From the NCBI GenBank assembly GCA_009823505.1, contig VZQC01005680.1:5730090-5794089 (forward strand): 64,000 nt of DNA. Direction: 5' to 3'. The translations under genes were made by a program, and so were the position numbers. The DNA comes from Rhizomys pruinosus (taxonomy: Eukaryota; Chordata; Mammalia; Rodentia; Spalacidae). This document shows positions 45,191-56,873 of this stretch, piece by piece. Below the pieces are notes generated by a model. The model was not told the origin of the DNA, searched no databases, and saw nothing but the letters and a program-made list of their open reading frames with translations. Each line of letters begins with the position of its first letter. The stretch's first letter is position 1.

Positions 45191-45831
45191 AGCTCCACTC
45201 ATAACTTTGTTATTGTGGCATGCACTGTGTCTGTGTCCAGTATGTCATTCTCATCTCTGTTTGTGATGACATCGTTACACCCATATATAGAAACCACTGC
45301 TCTTTATATTAGCATTCACAGACATGTCCACACTGGTATGGGAGTGTGGAGAAAAAACAATTCAAAACACAGGGAGAGGAAGATGGCCATCTAACAGGCG
45401 AAGAAAAAGGCCATGGGAGAAACCCCTGCTGGCCACCCCTTGATCTTCCACTTTGTAGCCTTCTGAAGCACTGTGAGAAAATAACCAGTGTTGTTCTAAC
45501 AGCCCTCAGGAGGAGGGAGGTGGGGGAAGAAATCTTGAAAGTGCTTGCTAACATTTGTGTAGAAGGTAATCTTTATATCTTTTTGTAAGCAATTTTCATA
45601 CTTTTAATATCATTACATTTATTTTGGAAGCAATATTATTCTTGCCCTTAAGTTATGAAAGGACTTAGAATTATAGCTCTCTAGTTGAAAGAAAACCAAA
45701 AACCTAAAGAAACTTGTTTTTCCTATTTAAGAACTCCACCTAGCAATTCACATTGGATGCGATTAGCAAGCTCTTGGAGAGCACAGGTGTGGGTGGTGAT
45801 GGTGGTGGCAGAAATAAGACTTTCCAGTGTC
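45191..45831 (-). repeat. Palindrome spacer (A')
   Basis: Reverse complement of 34,935-35,576. The left end is continuous with the left arm through the B1 target duplication. The right end ('ccagtgtc') stops abruptly against the poly-T of the right arm's first B1: this is a rearrangement junction. Confidence 0.92.
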
Positions 45832-45981
45832 TTTTTTTGTCTTTTTAAGACAGGGTCTCCCTGTAGCTCTGGCTGTCCTGGAACTCACTCTGTGGACCAG
45901 GCTGGCCTTGAACTCACAGAGATCCACCTGCCTGTACCTCCCAAGTGCTAAGATTAAAGGTGTGCACCACCATGCCCAGCC
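45832..45981 (-). mobile_element. B1 SINE at inner end of right arm, separated from its 5'-side TSD
   Basis: T-run, 'aagacagggtctccctgtag' and 'caccaccatgcccagcc'. Its right flank 'tatgagtagagct' (45,982-45,994) is one target duplication; the partner is at 35,564-35,576, 10.4 kb away. Confidence 0.93.
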
Positions 45982-46311
45982 TATGAGTAGAGCTTTTAAA
46001 CTTCACCCTTGACTTCTTAACTTCACCCTCCCTCGGTAAACAGATATTTGGACTGACTCCACTAGTCAAAAAATAGGTCTCCAAACACTGTGAAGATATA
46101 GGTAGGTACATGCCAAATAATATGGCTTAATGAAGAGAATCACAGCAATGGACCAACACAATTCATAGTTAACAGGAAGGCCAGTGGGCAACATGGGCAT
46201 CCAAGTTGTGTTCAACACAACACACGCATGCTCATCTGGAGCCTGTGTGGTCACAGATGAGTGAACTGCAAGTTCAAGGTGCTAATCACTTTTCTAAATT
46301 ATAACTACTAT

Positions 46312-46463
46312 TTTTTTTCTTGTCTTTTCAAGACAGGGTCTCCCTGTGGCCCCAGCTGTCCTGGAAGTCGCTCTGTAGACCAGGGTGGCCTTGAACTCAC
46401 AAAGATCTGCCTGCCCCTGCCTCCCAAGTGCTAGGATTAAAGGCGTGTGCCACTATGCCTGGC
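46312..46463 (-). mobile_element. B1 SINE (right arm)
   Basis: Mirror of 44,547-44,697. Confidence 0.92.
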
Positions 46464-46565
46464 AGAACTACTATTAAACAATGAACTTAGATTCTTTTTT
46501 TTTTCTAGCTGATTCTACATTCATTATTTTGGGATTACTCTTGAATATTCTCTGAACTGGTAAAC

Positions 46566-46694
46566 TTTTTTTTTTTTTTTTTTGGTATTTTTGAAACAGG
46601 GTCCCAGCTATCTTGGAACTTACCATGTAGACCAGGCTGGCCTTGAATTCCCTCCAAGTGCTGGAATTAAAGGCATGTGCTACCATGCCCAGCC
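46566..46694 (-). mobile_element. B1 SINE (right arm)
   Basis: Mirror of 44,322-44,448, with a 19-T start. Confidence 0.9.
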
Positions 46695-47080
46695 TGAACT
46701 GGTAAACTCAATCACATGAATGAACTTTGTACTGTATCTGATTTTTACCAAAGCAAACTGTAAAGAAGAACTTTCAACAATTCTGTGCAAAATCCTGTAT
46801 TTATATTCACGGTAAGTACACACATTATGCAGTGTCCAGCAATTATGAAATGTTTAATAATATTTCACAAAGTCATAACTCTTAAGAGGAGCTAAATAGA
46901 AAACATAAATTAAGTGCTTAAATATGGCTTTATTTTTTCATAAAATTTGTGCAATGGTTTACATTCTCTAGACCTCACTACATGGTTGTAGAATCATTTT
47001 TTACTGCTCTCTTTAATATCTTCATTTTTACATCCTAGTGATTACATTTCTAATTTGTTAAATGTTTTAAAAATGCATAT

Positions 47081-47333
47081 CAGGGCTGGAGAGATGGCCT
47101 AGCGGTTAAGAGCACCGACTGCTCTTGCATAGGATCCGGGTTTGATTCCCAGCACACACATAGCTGAGAACTGTCTGTAACTCCAATTCCAGGAGAACTC
47201 CAGTTCCAGGGGAATCTGACAACCTCTTCTGACCTCCGCAGCATTGCACAACATGGGTGCACAAACCTACATGCAGACAGTACATTCATACACATAAATA
47301 AATAAAAATAAAATAAAATAAATTTTAAAAGTT
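47081..47333 (+). mobile_element. B2/B3-type SINE with internal duplication (right arm)
   Basis: Near-consensus copy with (AAATAA)n tail. Mirror of 43,695-43,938. Confidence 0.93.
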
Positions 47334-47369
47334 CCTTAAAAATGCATATCAAGTAAAACAAATGTGGAC

Positions 47370-47800
47370 AACAGTGATTTATATCTCCATTTAACTCAGA
47401 TGCATTACCGTTTTTATCAGAGTCTGTAAACCAATGTTGTTTAATATACACATATTTATTTTTACTAAGTCCTAAGACACCGTGTTTCCTGTAGACAGTG
47501 TCTAGGCAAAACTGGGTACTAGTTGAACTCACATCAATTGTATATGCATTAATCGAATATACACCCATGTCCCTCTCCCACCCCTCCCCCATTCCCAATT
47601 CACCATTTCAGTCCATTTTCTGATGCAGTCTTTCTGTTGTTGTTCTTTTACTATGCATCCCTCTCCACGAGAAATATTTATATCTGGGTTATTGGTACTA
47701 GCATCCACATATGAGGGACACCATTTGTCGTTTGTTTTTCTGGGACTGTGTTACTTCACTTAACATAATGTCTTCTAGCTCCATCCATGTCCAACATTTT
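47370..47800 (-). mobile_element. L1 3'-end piece, antisense (right arm)
   Basis: Antisense 'ctagctccatccatgtcc' and neighbouring L1 blocks. Mirror of 43,241-43,660. Confidence 0.75.
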
Positions 47801-49720
47801 GTTTTTTACATAAAAGTGTAGACAATAATTTGTGGATTGGCACACACAAATGTTCCCATAATTTCTCTGTTGTACGTACCACCTCATAGCATTCTCTTTA
47901 AGATGATATTTAACGAAAAAATTAAGTTTGCTTCCCAAGTTAAATCATATATAACACCCAAAACAACATGAGTGAATTGATGAAATCTGTCCTTGATTCC
48001 ACCCTATATTTGTTATAGTATAATACAACTGTCTTCTGGGAGATTCATGGTTAAAAAAAAAAGAGGGGGGATACAGATAGACATGAAAACTTTTTGTCAA
48101 AAACCTTTGCAATTAAAATCCTAAAAACTAACTATGGGGAAAAGATTTTTGTGGTCCAACAAGACAAAATGTCACCAACTTAATGGCTGAGAAAGAAAAG
48201 ATACATAGCTTTGCATTGAGTAGGTGTTACCAGAAATGCCAACTGAAAGGTTGACCTGTCCTGAACATAAAAGGAAGAAAAGCCTCAGATTGCTATAAAC
48301 ATCAAACCCCTCTGGGATCCTACTTGTAACAACTATTTATAATGAGTCCTAATGAAACTACCTTCTAGGTACCTCAAGGTTTTGATATGAGAGAGACTTT
48401 CTTGCCTCCCCCATAGAACAAGGAGAAATATGATGATGAGGAGGTCGTCTCCAATTGTAAATTGGAGAAAACTATTATAGAGGTAATCTCTTATAAAACT
48501 GGTAAAACTGCCTTCTTTAATTGACTAATAGACATAAGAACTGTGAAAAGGATTATTCTCTGTTCAGAACCAAATATAATACTAAAGTCTTAAGCTATGC
48601 ATTAAGCAAAATATATTAATACAGGAGCTCTGACATCAGCAAATGGATTATTCTACCAGGGAGATGTTGGCCAGGGGATCAAGCCCCACAAAAGGTAAAG
48701 GCTCCTTGCCTCTAAACTGGGATACCTGCAAGAAGAGGTGATAAGGCCCTGCTGTCAAGACCTGATGTTAACATGGGAAAGATGTATGAGACCACACATG
48801 CAAGTGTACAGATGGCCTCTGGAATCCAGAGAGTGTTACCAAAGGCCACTCAACCAATAAAGCAAATACGGGTCTCCTGAGTCAACAAGACTCCACCGTC
48901 AGCACCAGCTACACCCCGCCTGCCTGGAATACTGTGGAGCTGAGCAGCCATATGCCTGTATATCCCAAACTAATTGGCTATTGGCTCTCTCCTTGGAGGA
49001 ATACCCCATGGCTGATGCCACAAGCTTACATCCTCTACAGGTTAGGAGATGTTATAAGCCACAGTAAGACCTGTCATATTTAACAGAAAAAATGTAATTC
49101 ATGGATTAACATATCATCCAAAACATGTGTCTATACAAAAAGTAAACAACCATAACTATAGTGCTGCTTAAATACTATATATCTAATTGCTTTGTGCTTC
49201 ATTATTAGTGAATTAAGAAAGGGACCCCTAGAAGCAAGCCAGAAAGAAAAGCTTACAAACTAGATCCAAGGTCACAGAAAGTGGACTGTTTTGCTTCTCA
49301 TCCACCTTGGCCCCTTTTCCAAGCCTAGGGAACAATGTTGGAAGAGGGGGCATGGTAGAATGTAAGGGCTGCGATTGGGGTGAATGGTGAAACTACGCAA
49401 TGTAGTCTGGACACTCATTTGATCAACTTGATTGAACATACAACCCCTCACCCCTGCTGGATGGTGGGGCTGTGGGGGTTTTGGCACAACAGCCTGCAAT
49501 TGGTTTTCATGAAGGATACTTGTACTCCATGGATTCATCACATTTACAAACAATGAAAAAAAGCTAAAAAATGAAAAAAAAAACAGAGAAAGATGCAGGA
49601 CAGTTATGGCAAAATGCATGATCTGGGATGGGGTGGGGGTAGGGGGAAGGGAAAGGGAAATATGCCTGATCTGAATTGGAAAATGATGTATGAAATGCAC
49701 AAAGCACCAATAAAAAATGC
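47801..49720 (+). mobile_element. L1 extended 3'UTR module, long form, sense (right arm)
   Basis: The most complete copy here, about 1.9 kb, starting where the 22-34 kb L1 shows the module at about 33,390. It includes a segment (about 48,060-48,900) absent from that copy. The A-rich end is at about 49,705-49,720. No ORF is shared between copies. Confidence 0.65.
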
Positions 49721-49728
49721 ATATCAAG

Positions 49729-49975
49729 GGGCTGGAGGGATAGCCTAGCGGTTAAGAGCACTGACTGCTCTTGCAGAGGACCCGGGTTCGATTCCCAGCA
49801 CCCACACGGTGGCTGAGAACCATCTGTAACTCCAATTCCAGGAGAACTCCAGTTCCAGGGGAATCAGACACCCTCTTCTGACCTCCCCAGCATTGCATGA
49901 CACGGGTGCACAAACCTACATGCAGACAGTACATTCATACACATACAAAATAAATAAATAAAATTTAAAAAATAT
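49729..49975 (+). mobile_element. B2/B3-type SINE with internal duplication (right arm)
   Basis: Near-consensus copy just after the L1 module's A-rich end. Mirror of 40,986-41,246. Confidence 0.93.
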
Positions 49976-50171
49976 TTAAAAAATGCATATCGAAAGGAAT
50001 TGTTCAAGAATTCAGTAGCTTGAGCATATTTAAAATTTAATAAAATTCTATGGAAAATATGTCATCTATGTCAGAAAAGCTCTGAGGACTTCTGCTAACT
50101 CTCTTGAGAGCACGAGAAAGGCCAGGCATTTACTGAGGACTCCGTGTGCTGTGAGTGAAGTGTGAGAGGCC

Positions 50172-50293
50172 TGATATTCTCTGTAGCCTGGAGCTCGCTA
50201 TGTAGACCAGGCTGGCCTTGACCTCACAGAGATCCATTTGGCTCTGCTGCCACAGTGCTGGGATTAAAGGCGTGGGCCACTGTGCCCTGCTGT
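50172..50293 (-). mobile_element. B1 SINE, diverged (right arm)
   Basis: Mirror of 40,672-40,788. Confidence 0.8.
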
Positions 50294-50324
50294 TCTGTGT
50301 AGATTTTAAAAGTTATTTATTTAT

Positions 50325-50965
50325 TTACTCATTCATTCAGATTTTACTAGAAAGAGCCCTAATAGAGGCGCTGGGACTTTCCCATGGTGCTCTTAATGTA
50401 CAAAGCCCGGACTTTCTGCCAGTACTTCTTAAGCAACTGACACCAAGAAATTGACAGGTGGATGTTGTAGACCAGCTCATTGTCATCTTCGTATGAGCAA
50501 TGGCCAAACAGAGCACCGTCTGCATCTGGAACTTGACTCTGGCCACCATGTTGTCATCGTGTGTCAGCGGAGAAGGGAACATGCCAGCCTTATTGAGGTC
50601 TGGGTCCAGGATTCATGCGATTTGCTTGATCAGAGACTCAGAGGCCAGAAAGTCATCATATTTCTTGACCAGCTTCTTGACCAAGTTACTTTTGTTGAGT
50701 TTCTTCAAAACGTCAGTGTCCATGTGAGGCGTGTCCACGGCTTTGGACTTATTGCAGTGTTACTGGTCCCCGAGGACGCACACAGAAAATTTGGGGGTGG
50801 GAGTAGACTTTAGCCTAAAGGCGTGGGAGAAGCGTTTGTCCTTGCGAGGGTCGTAGTTCTTCACGTTGATCTGCAGCTCCAAGGTTTCCAGACACTTTCG
50901 ACAGCTTCTGTGCAGGACTTCCCTTTGTGGCTCATGGCTGCTTGTGCTGCAAAAACCGGAAGAGA
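50325..50965 (-). pseudogene. Rpl10a: RPL10A processed pseudogene (right arm)
   Basis: Same retrocopy as at 39,990-40,640, in opposite orientation. The ATG-equivalent lies at about 50,934-50,936 on the minus strand. It shares the early ~27-nt deletion and the premature stop after the VLGDQ segment with the left copy, so both derive from one already broken retrocopy. It lacks several one-base additions of the left copy, for example around 50,393-50,412, so those left-arm changes are later mutations or consensus errors. Transcription from both arms would give complementary RNA; no promoter evidence is visible. The plus-strand frame at 50,451-50,813 is its antisense shadow. Confidence 0.93.
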
Positions 50966-50967
50966 GA

Positions 50968-50977
50968 GCTAAAACAT

Positions 50978-51016
<39 letters not shown>

Positions 51017-51196
51017 TTTTTGGGTTTGTGCACATGAATACATACGGGTGCCCACAGAGGCCACAGGGCAGTGGATCATGTGGAGTTGGAGTTACAGGTG
51101 CCTGTGCTCCACCCAACATGGGTGCTGGAAATGAACTTGAGTCCTCTTCAACAGCAGGTAGTGCTTCTAACCACTGAGCCGTCTCTCCAGCCCTGT
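50968..51196 (-). mobile_element. B2-type SINE with (TTTA)n (right arm)
   Basis: (TTTA)n at 50,979-51,020, then the B2 body. Mirror of 39,768-39,973; the tandem tail is slightly longer here. Confidence 0.85.
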
Positions 51197-51607
51197 TTAA
51201 TAGTTTTATATCTACTTCAGAAAAATGTCTACTGTGGTGATATGACCCTTATGGAAAGAAATGGATGTATATTAGACACTGAGTTTTCAGATATCTGTTT
51301 TCTCATACATTCAGTAATAATAAATATCACTTTCAAGAATCCTTTTTTCTAGGAAGATAAATTACACCACATAATTTTGAAGGAACAGTAGGCTATCTTC
51401 TAGCATTGTCATTTGTGTATGTGGAAAGAAACATTTCTTAAAATCTAAGCAAGCAGAAATCTCCCTAAGATTTCTGTTCTATAAATACCTTCAGTTTATA
51501 CAAGTCCATGCCTATCTTGAAGTTCACTGACTCTGAAAGAGAAGCGATACAGTTGATCATAATGAATTAGAACTATGAAACATTATCTTCTCTGTCAGAA
51601 ACCAGTC

Positions 51608-53582
51608 TGTTCTAGTCTGTCTTCCATTGCTGTGACAAAACACTCTGACCGACACCAACTTGGGGAGGAAAAGGTTTATTCAGCTTACATCTCCCGGGTC
51701 ACAGTTCATCACTTAGGGAGCCCAAGGCAGGAACTCAGGGCAGGAACCTGGAGGCAGGAGCTGAAGCACAAGCCATGGAGGAGTGCTGTTCACCGGCTTG
51801 CTCCCCTGTCCCATGCCCAGCCTGCCTTCTTATACTGTACACAACAACCTGCCCAGGGTGGCACCACTCATTGTGGGCCGGGCCCTCCCAAACTGCTCAA
51901 CCATCAAGACAATATTCCACAGATGTGGCCGCAGGCCAATCCAATGGAGCCAATTCCCCAACTGAGGCTCCCTCAACCCAGGTGTGTCAAGTTGACACTA
52001 AAGCTATCCAGCACAATTGACCCCTTGTCACCTTGACACACAAAACACATCACTATTAAACCACCACCTTTCCAGTTCTTATCCCCAAGTATGTTAACAT
52101 TAATCACAACCTAAGACAGTACAACCTTAAAAACGCCACAGTCCTTAAAATGTTCAAACACTTAAAAGTTCACAGTCTATTAAAAGTCTCTTAACTGTGG
52201 GCTGCTGTAAAATCCCAAACAAGTACTGTCTTTTTTCAAAGGGAAGAATCAGGCACACTCAAACAAAACCTAAGTCCATCAAGCTCAAGGCTGGACACCT
52301 GGGACTCACTCATGATCTTCTGGCCTCCAAAGGGTCTCGGCAGCTCCCCCTCTCTGACTCTGCTGTCTGTGGCACACACAGCTCATCTAGAAGGCCCAGA
52401 CCGACTCCATTTCACACTGCCACTGCTCTTGGTGGTTGTCCCATGGTCCTGGCATCTCCAAAAAGCTGGGGTTGCCACTGAAACTGAGGCAGCACCTTCA
52501 CCAATGGTCTCTTCTGACCTCTCCTGGTGCCAAGCCTCATCTTCTCTCCATGACCCCTGCAATCCTGGGGTGTCCACTGCAACCGAGGTGCACTTCCACC
52601 AATGGTCTTTCCTGACCTCTCACAGTGCCAAGCCTAGGCTGTTCTCTGTGACCCCCTCAAATTTCAACACCAGAACCATATAGGAGACTCTTACACACTA
52701 CCAAGTCCTGCTTCTGGTTTGACATGGAGGCTCAGGCCCCTTTTGGACCACAGCTTCTGTGTGCTGACCCTGAAGAAATTCTTCCCAGAAGATTTCACCA
52801 CAGTGATGCTGGTCTCTTGTTACTGACAGCTGACTCTTCAGCCCCAGCTAACCAGCATCAATTGTCCCAGTACAACAAAGATTTCCCTTCAGGTTCTGGT
52901 CTCTTGTTACTTACAGATGATTCTTCAGCCCCAGCTGACCAGAACCCACAGATTACACAGTCCTGATGATCTCTGCTCCCCTTTGAAACTAGAAACTTCA
53001 CAAGCCAGGCCTCCATCTTCTACAAATCCTTCAGCAAAACTGCTCCAAGCTCCACAGCAACAATCTTTAGGCATTCAATGATCTTCCCAGCCCAAAGTTC
53101 CAAACGCCTCCACAATCCTTCCCCAAAACACCAAGGTCAGGTCTGTCACAGCAATACCCCACTCCTGGTATCAATTTCTGTTCTAGTTAGTCTTCCATTG
53201 CTGTGACAAAACACTCTGACACCAACTTGGGGAGGAAAGGGTTTATTCAGCTTACATCTCCCGGGTCACAGTTCATCACTTAGGGAGCCCAAGGCAGGAA
53301 CTCAGGGCAGGAACCTGGAGGCAGGAGCTGAAGCACAAGCCATGGAGGAGTGCTGTTCACTGGCTTGCTCCCTTGGCCCATGCCCAGCCTGCCTTCTTAT
53401 ACTGTACACAGTAACCTGCCCAGGGTGGCACCACTCATTGTCGGCCGGGCCCTCCCAAACTGCTCAACCATCAAGACAATACTCCACAGATGTGGCCACA
53501 GGCCAATCCAATGGAACCAATTCCCCAATTGAGGCTCCCTCAACCCAGGTGTGTCAAGTTGACACTAAAGCTATCCAGAACA
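51608..53582 (-). mobile_element. Complete ORR1-type MaLR provirus (right arm)
   Basis: LTRs at 51,608-52,015 (408 bp) and 53,179-53,582 (404 bp), internal region about 1.16 kb. The primer-binding-like site is at 53,162-53,176 on the minus strand ('ccaggag' type, as for tRNA-Leu). Flanks CAGTC (51,603-51,607) and CAGTT (53,583-53,587) form a 5-bp duplication with one mismatch. The internal region has no protein-coding capacity. It is the cleanest MaLR copy in the window. The two LTRs are close to each other, so the insertion is fairly young. Confidence 0.92.
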
Positions 53583-54228
53583 CAGTTCTAACCTCAAAAC
53601 CTCAGACTTAAGGATGATAAAAAAGGAAATCAGAGACTTTTAGATGTGGACAGTAAAATGATGAAAGTTAGTCATTATTGTATGGGGGTAAAATAAAAAA
53701 TAGCATTATTGCCTTTAGCTAAAGTCCTATGATCAAAGATAACAAACAATATAATCTAGTAATAACATGTGTGGAAGAGAGAGTGGTGAGGCAGTGGTTT
53801 GGGAACTATTACTGAGGTATCAAATTTTGGCCTTTCATTAAGCATTTTGATAGCATAGAGAAGACACAAACAACTGTAAATGTGATGTTCTAAGAGTTCT
53901 AGAACTAAATGCCAGGATTACAAAAAAATTAAGTAGGGTCCTCACATGAACAGAGATGGAGTTTGTGGCACCTAAGTTATCTCAAAGATAAAGAGGTTTT
54001 CATTACATGAGAAATTACAGATTGCTGTCTGAACTTAATTATGTGATAACACTGTACACTGATGAAAACAAATGATAAGGATTTGAGCTGATAAAGATTT
54101 AATGCAAAGTTTATGAATATTAGACTGGGTGAATATCCTGGATTTTATCAACTAAAAGCCTCTTTTATATTTATTATAAAAGCTAATCACTAAAATTTCT
54201 CAATAAACAAATAATTATGCCTCTCTTA

Positions 54229-54262
<34 letters not shown>

Positions 54263-54556
54263 CTCCAATAGGAAAAAGAAAAAGAAACTATACTTAAATA
54301 GAGCATTGAAATCCAGTATGATTTTTGTATTCAACAGGAAAAAAAAGGTTTGGGCTTTTTCATTTCTTTATTATTAATTATATTAAAAATGGTCAAATAA
54401 TGATGACATAAAATAAGAAAAATAATATTATAGAGAGATAGTTCTTGATTTGTATGTGCATATAATTTTTAAATACCATGCCCAAAAGATTTAATATGTG
54501 AATTCATTTACCACATGGTGGCAGCAGACAAGCCTTAGTGTATTTAAGAATTTTCA
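53583..54556. other. Arm-specific non-repeat DNA, no gene recognised
   Basis: Mirror of about 36,330-37,381. It includes a (CA)n tract at 54,231-54,260 and the stretch where the two arms differ (about 54,230-54,330). I see no coding signature. Confidence 0.5.
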
Positions 54557-54770
54557 GGGACTAAGAAGATGGCTTAGTCGTTAAGGGCAGTGGTTGCTCT
54601 TCAGAAGACCTGTGTTCAATTCCCGGCACCCACATGGCTGGTAGCCATTGTCTCTAACTCCAGTTCCAGGGATCAGATGCCCTCTTAAGCCACTTTGGGC
54701 ATGCACATGGTGCACTTGTATAATGCAAGCAAAACACATCCACATTAAAACAAAACAAACAACTCAGTAG
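54557..54770 (+). mobile_element. Diverged B2-type SINE (right arm)
   Basis: 'gggactaagaagatggctta', 'gttcaattcccggcacccac' and an (AAAAC) tail. Mirror of 36,109-36,328. Confidence 0.8.
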
Positions 54771-55344
54771 ATGTTTCCCTGCTCTGGGAACCGTTGAGTT
54801 TTATCTTGCCCAGAAGGACTTTAGAGCACAACACAGCACCTGACTCCAGTGCTTCTTGGTTGAAGGCAGAGGTAGCTGTAATATCAACACTAAACACACG
54901 TAGACTCTATCCCCTTATCTGTTTTGAGAAGGAGGCAAATGTTTATCACACTTACTTACCATCTTGAAATAATCTTTTTTATTATTACAATGTTTCTGAT
55001 TCCTACGTGTGTGGATTGGCCACCTTGATTCACTTATGGACTTTATTTAAACAGGAGAGTAATTTGGAGTCTTAAAGTGGTGGAAAAGAGCTGCTAGCAG
55101 TATCACTGACATTTGGTATGTTTTGGCAACGATCCACTATTGGGCAAACAATTCAAATATTTGTTTTCTGTTCCAGAAAAATAATTAAGAAAATAATTAA
55201 CACTTGATCATTGCATACTGGAGGCAAAACAAAGTCTTATTTGTATATTTCAGAATTTTCTGCTTTTTAGTAGGAGCAAGACAGTGTTGCAATTTGGGGT
55301 TAAGTATTAGAATTTGGGTATCCATTGATATTACATTCACTTTT

Positions 55345-55561
55345 TAATTTTATTTATTATTTCTATTGTTATTTTATGTGTATGAGTGTTATGCCTGCAT
55401 GTATGTAAGTACAGCGTGTGATGCAATGCCCCCAGAAGTCAGATCCCTTGGAACTGGAGTTAAGGATGGTTGCTAGCCATTATGTGGGTGCTGGGAATCA
55501 GACCCAGGTCCTCTGCAAGAGAGCCCAGTGCTCATAACCTCTGAGCCATCTCTCCAGCCCC
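55345..55561 (-). mobile_element. B2/B3-type SINE
   Basis: 'tgtgtatgagtgttatgcct', 'ccttggaactggagttaagg' and 'tctgagccatctctccagcc'. Outside the palindrome. Confidence 0.9.
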
Positions 55562-55854
55562 CATTTCACTATTTTTATGAGTGGAAAAACAGAGTTTATA
55601 CATGTGTCAATATGCATTCTGTCAATGTCCCTCCATGGGTACTTACTGAGTACTTACTTCACATCTAATCAGATGGAAAGTGGCATGGGACAGGGGAAGT
55701 TGAAGGTATAAAATAAAGAACTAGAGTTCAGTAGAGAACAATATCGTTATGGCACAACAATTACAACCGAGATCACCAACAGTGACAGAGATATTTTGTA
55801 AGGATCAGAACTCTACCTAAATTGGGAAGGATGTTTAGAATTCAGTTTGTTAAA

Positions 55855-56115
55855 TGATCTAATCAGTTTTCTATCACTGTAAGAACTACCCAGCCAAGCT
55901 AATGAACTTCTAAAATGAAAATCAACTTTGGAGATTTCAGTCCACATGGCTGGCCCTGTTGCTTTGCAGGCCAGAAATATGGAGTAAAGCAGCCCATCTT
56001 GTGGCTAAACTATAAGACAGAGGGGCAAATTGGTTTTTCTATCCCCTTCTAGGGTACACTCCCAATAACTGCCTCCCTGTCCCTTACAATCACACCACAC
56101 CCTGAACCAGATCTC
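55855..56115 (-). mobile_element. Old MLT1/MaLR-like LTR, antisense
   Basis: 'aatcagttttctatcactgt', 'ttcagtccacatggctggcc' and a 'ccccttctagggtacactcccaataac' block match the antisense layout of MLT1-type LTRs. Decayed. Confidence 0.55.
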
Positions 56116-56509
56116 TGCCAGGTATGAGTTTTGGAAATAGTTTAGATCCAAAGTACAGCTGTAGAGAAAACCTAGCCAATTGAATGACTGAACATTATTT
56201 TGAGCAGATGTATAAATGAAAATTCATATATTGTCAAGGATTTTTATCATGTGGTAGGTTATGTATTGTAAGTGTTTTGCAAACATCCGCACCAGGGAAG
56301 AATTGCATTACAGTCAGAGCTTTGTGGAGCTTCCCATTGTAGGCACTTTTTCAATTACATTTTTTGGAAAATAAAATGCTCTGGAGAAAAACAATCCTAA
56401 AATAACCCCAATCAATGCTTGTTTGCAGAAGTCATTCAGAAAATCTGTTGAAGCAGATGCAAAAAGATTGGCATTCCATCAGCAATTGTTTCTGAATGTG
56501 AGATGCCAT

Positions 56510-56677
56510 AAATATCAGTGTTCTATTATCACTAAATATAGTAACATTATGGAAATTCTGAAAAACAGCCTGTAGGAAGAATCTGTTTATAGTATTATTG
56601 GGTTGGATGATAGAAATGACTAGTGGGATTATAAGGATAAATAAGGTTAGAAAATTAATTGATTGAATATTGTGAAT
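56510..56677 (-). pseudogene. ND5: ND5 5' fragment in NUMT
   Basis: Starts directly after tRNA-Leu(CUN). The translation begins near IHNIQSINFLTLFILIIPLV, which aligns in position with the hydrophobic N-terminus of NADH dehydrogenase subunit 5. Identity fades by about codon 60, and the remainder to 56,432 is probably nuclear. Only a few percent of ND5 is present; the C-terminal part occurs in block 2. Confidence 0.75.
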
Positions 56678-56747
56678 TACTTTCATTTGGAGTTGCGCCA
56701 ATTTTTTGGTTCCTAAGACCAACGGATTTCTCTTATCCTAAGAAAGT
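56678..56747 (-). pseudogene. mt tRNA-Leu(CUN)-like in NUMT
   Basis: About 70 nt with anticodon region 'ttggtcttaggaacc', between tRNA-Ser and ND5 as in mtDNA. Nuclear copy, presumed inactive. Confidence 0.88.
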
Positions 56748-56806
56748 TAAGAAAGCCGTAAGTTTAATTACGGATGCTTGAGTTAGCAGTTCTAGCGTTT
56801 CTTTCT
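56748..56806 (-). pseudogene. mt tRNA-Ser(AGY)-like in NUMT
   Basis: About 59 nt, the short D-armless type, with 'gaactgctaactca' around the anticodon (GCT). Confidence 0.88.
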
Positions 56807-56873
56807 TGGTAGATAAGAAGATTGTTCTTCTATCTTTAGGTTCACAGTCTAATGTTTTTTAAACTATATCTAC
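56807..56873 (-). pseudogene. mt tRNA-His-like in NUMT
   Basis: 67 nt with paired ends ('gtagata'/'tatctac') and 'gactgtgaacc' around the GTG anticodon. It appears structurally complete. Confidence 0.9.

Larger units (their letters stand above)
45832..55232 (-). repeat. Right arm of the ~20-kb imperfect palindrome
   Basis: Inverted counterpart of 35,577-45,190. The outer edge lies at 'ggaggcaaaac', about 55,220-55,232, where matching to the left arm ends. It has fewer homopolymer indels than the left arm over the provirus and pseudogene, suggesting cleaner consensus here. Confidence 0.93.

Noticed and set aside
50451..50813. 120-codon plus-strand open frame
   Set aside because: Antisense shadow of the RPL10A retrocopy; its partial mirror exists in the left arm.
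34935..55232. Palindrome as proof of sex-chromosome location
   Set aside because: Large palindromes are enriched on X and Y, but no sex-linked gene is present and assembly error is not excluded.
56678..56873. tRNA genes as functional nuclear tRNAs
   Set aside because: They are mitochondrial tRNAs within a NUMT and lack nuclear-type A/B boxes.
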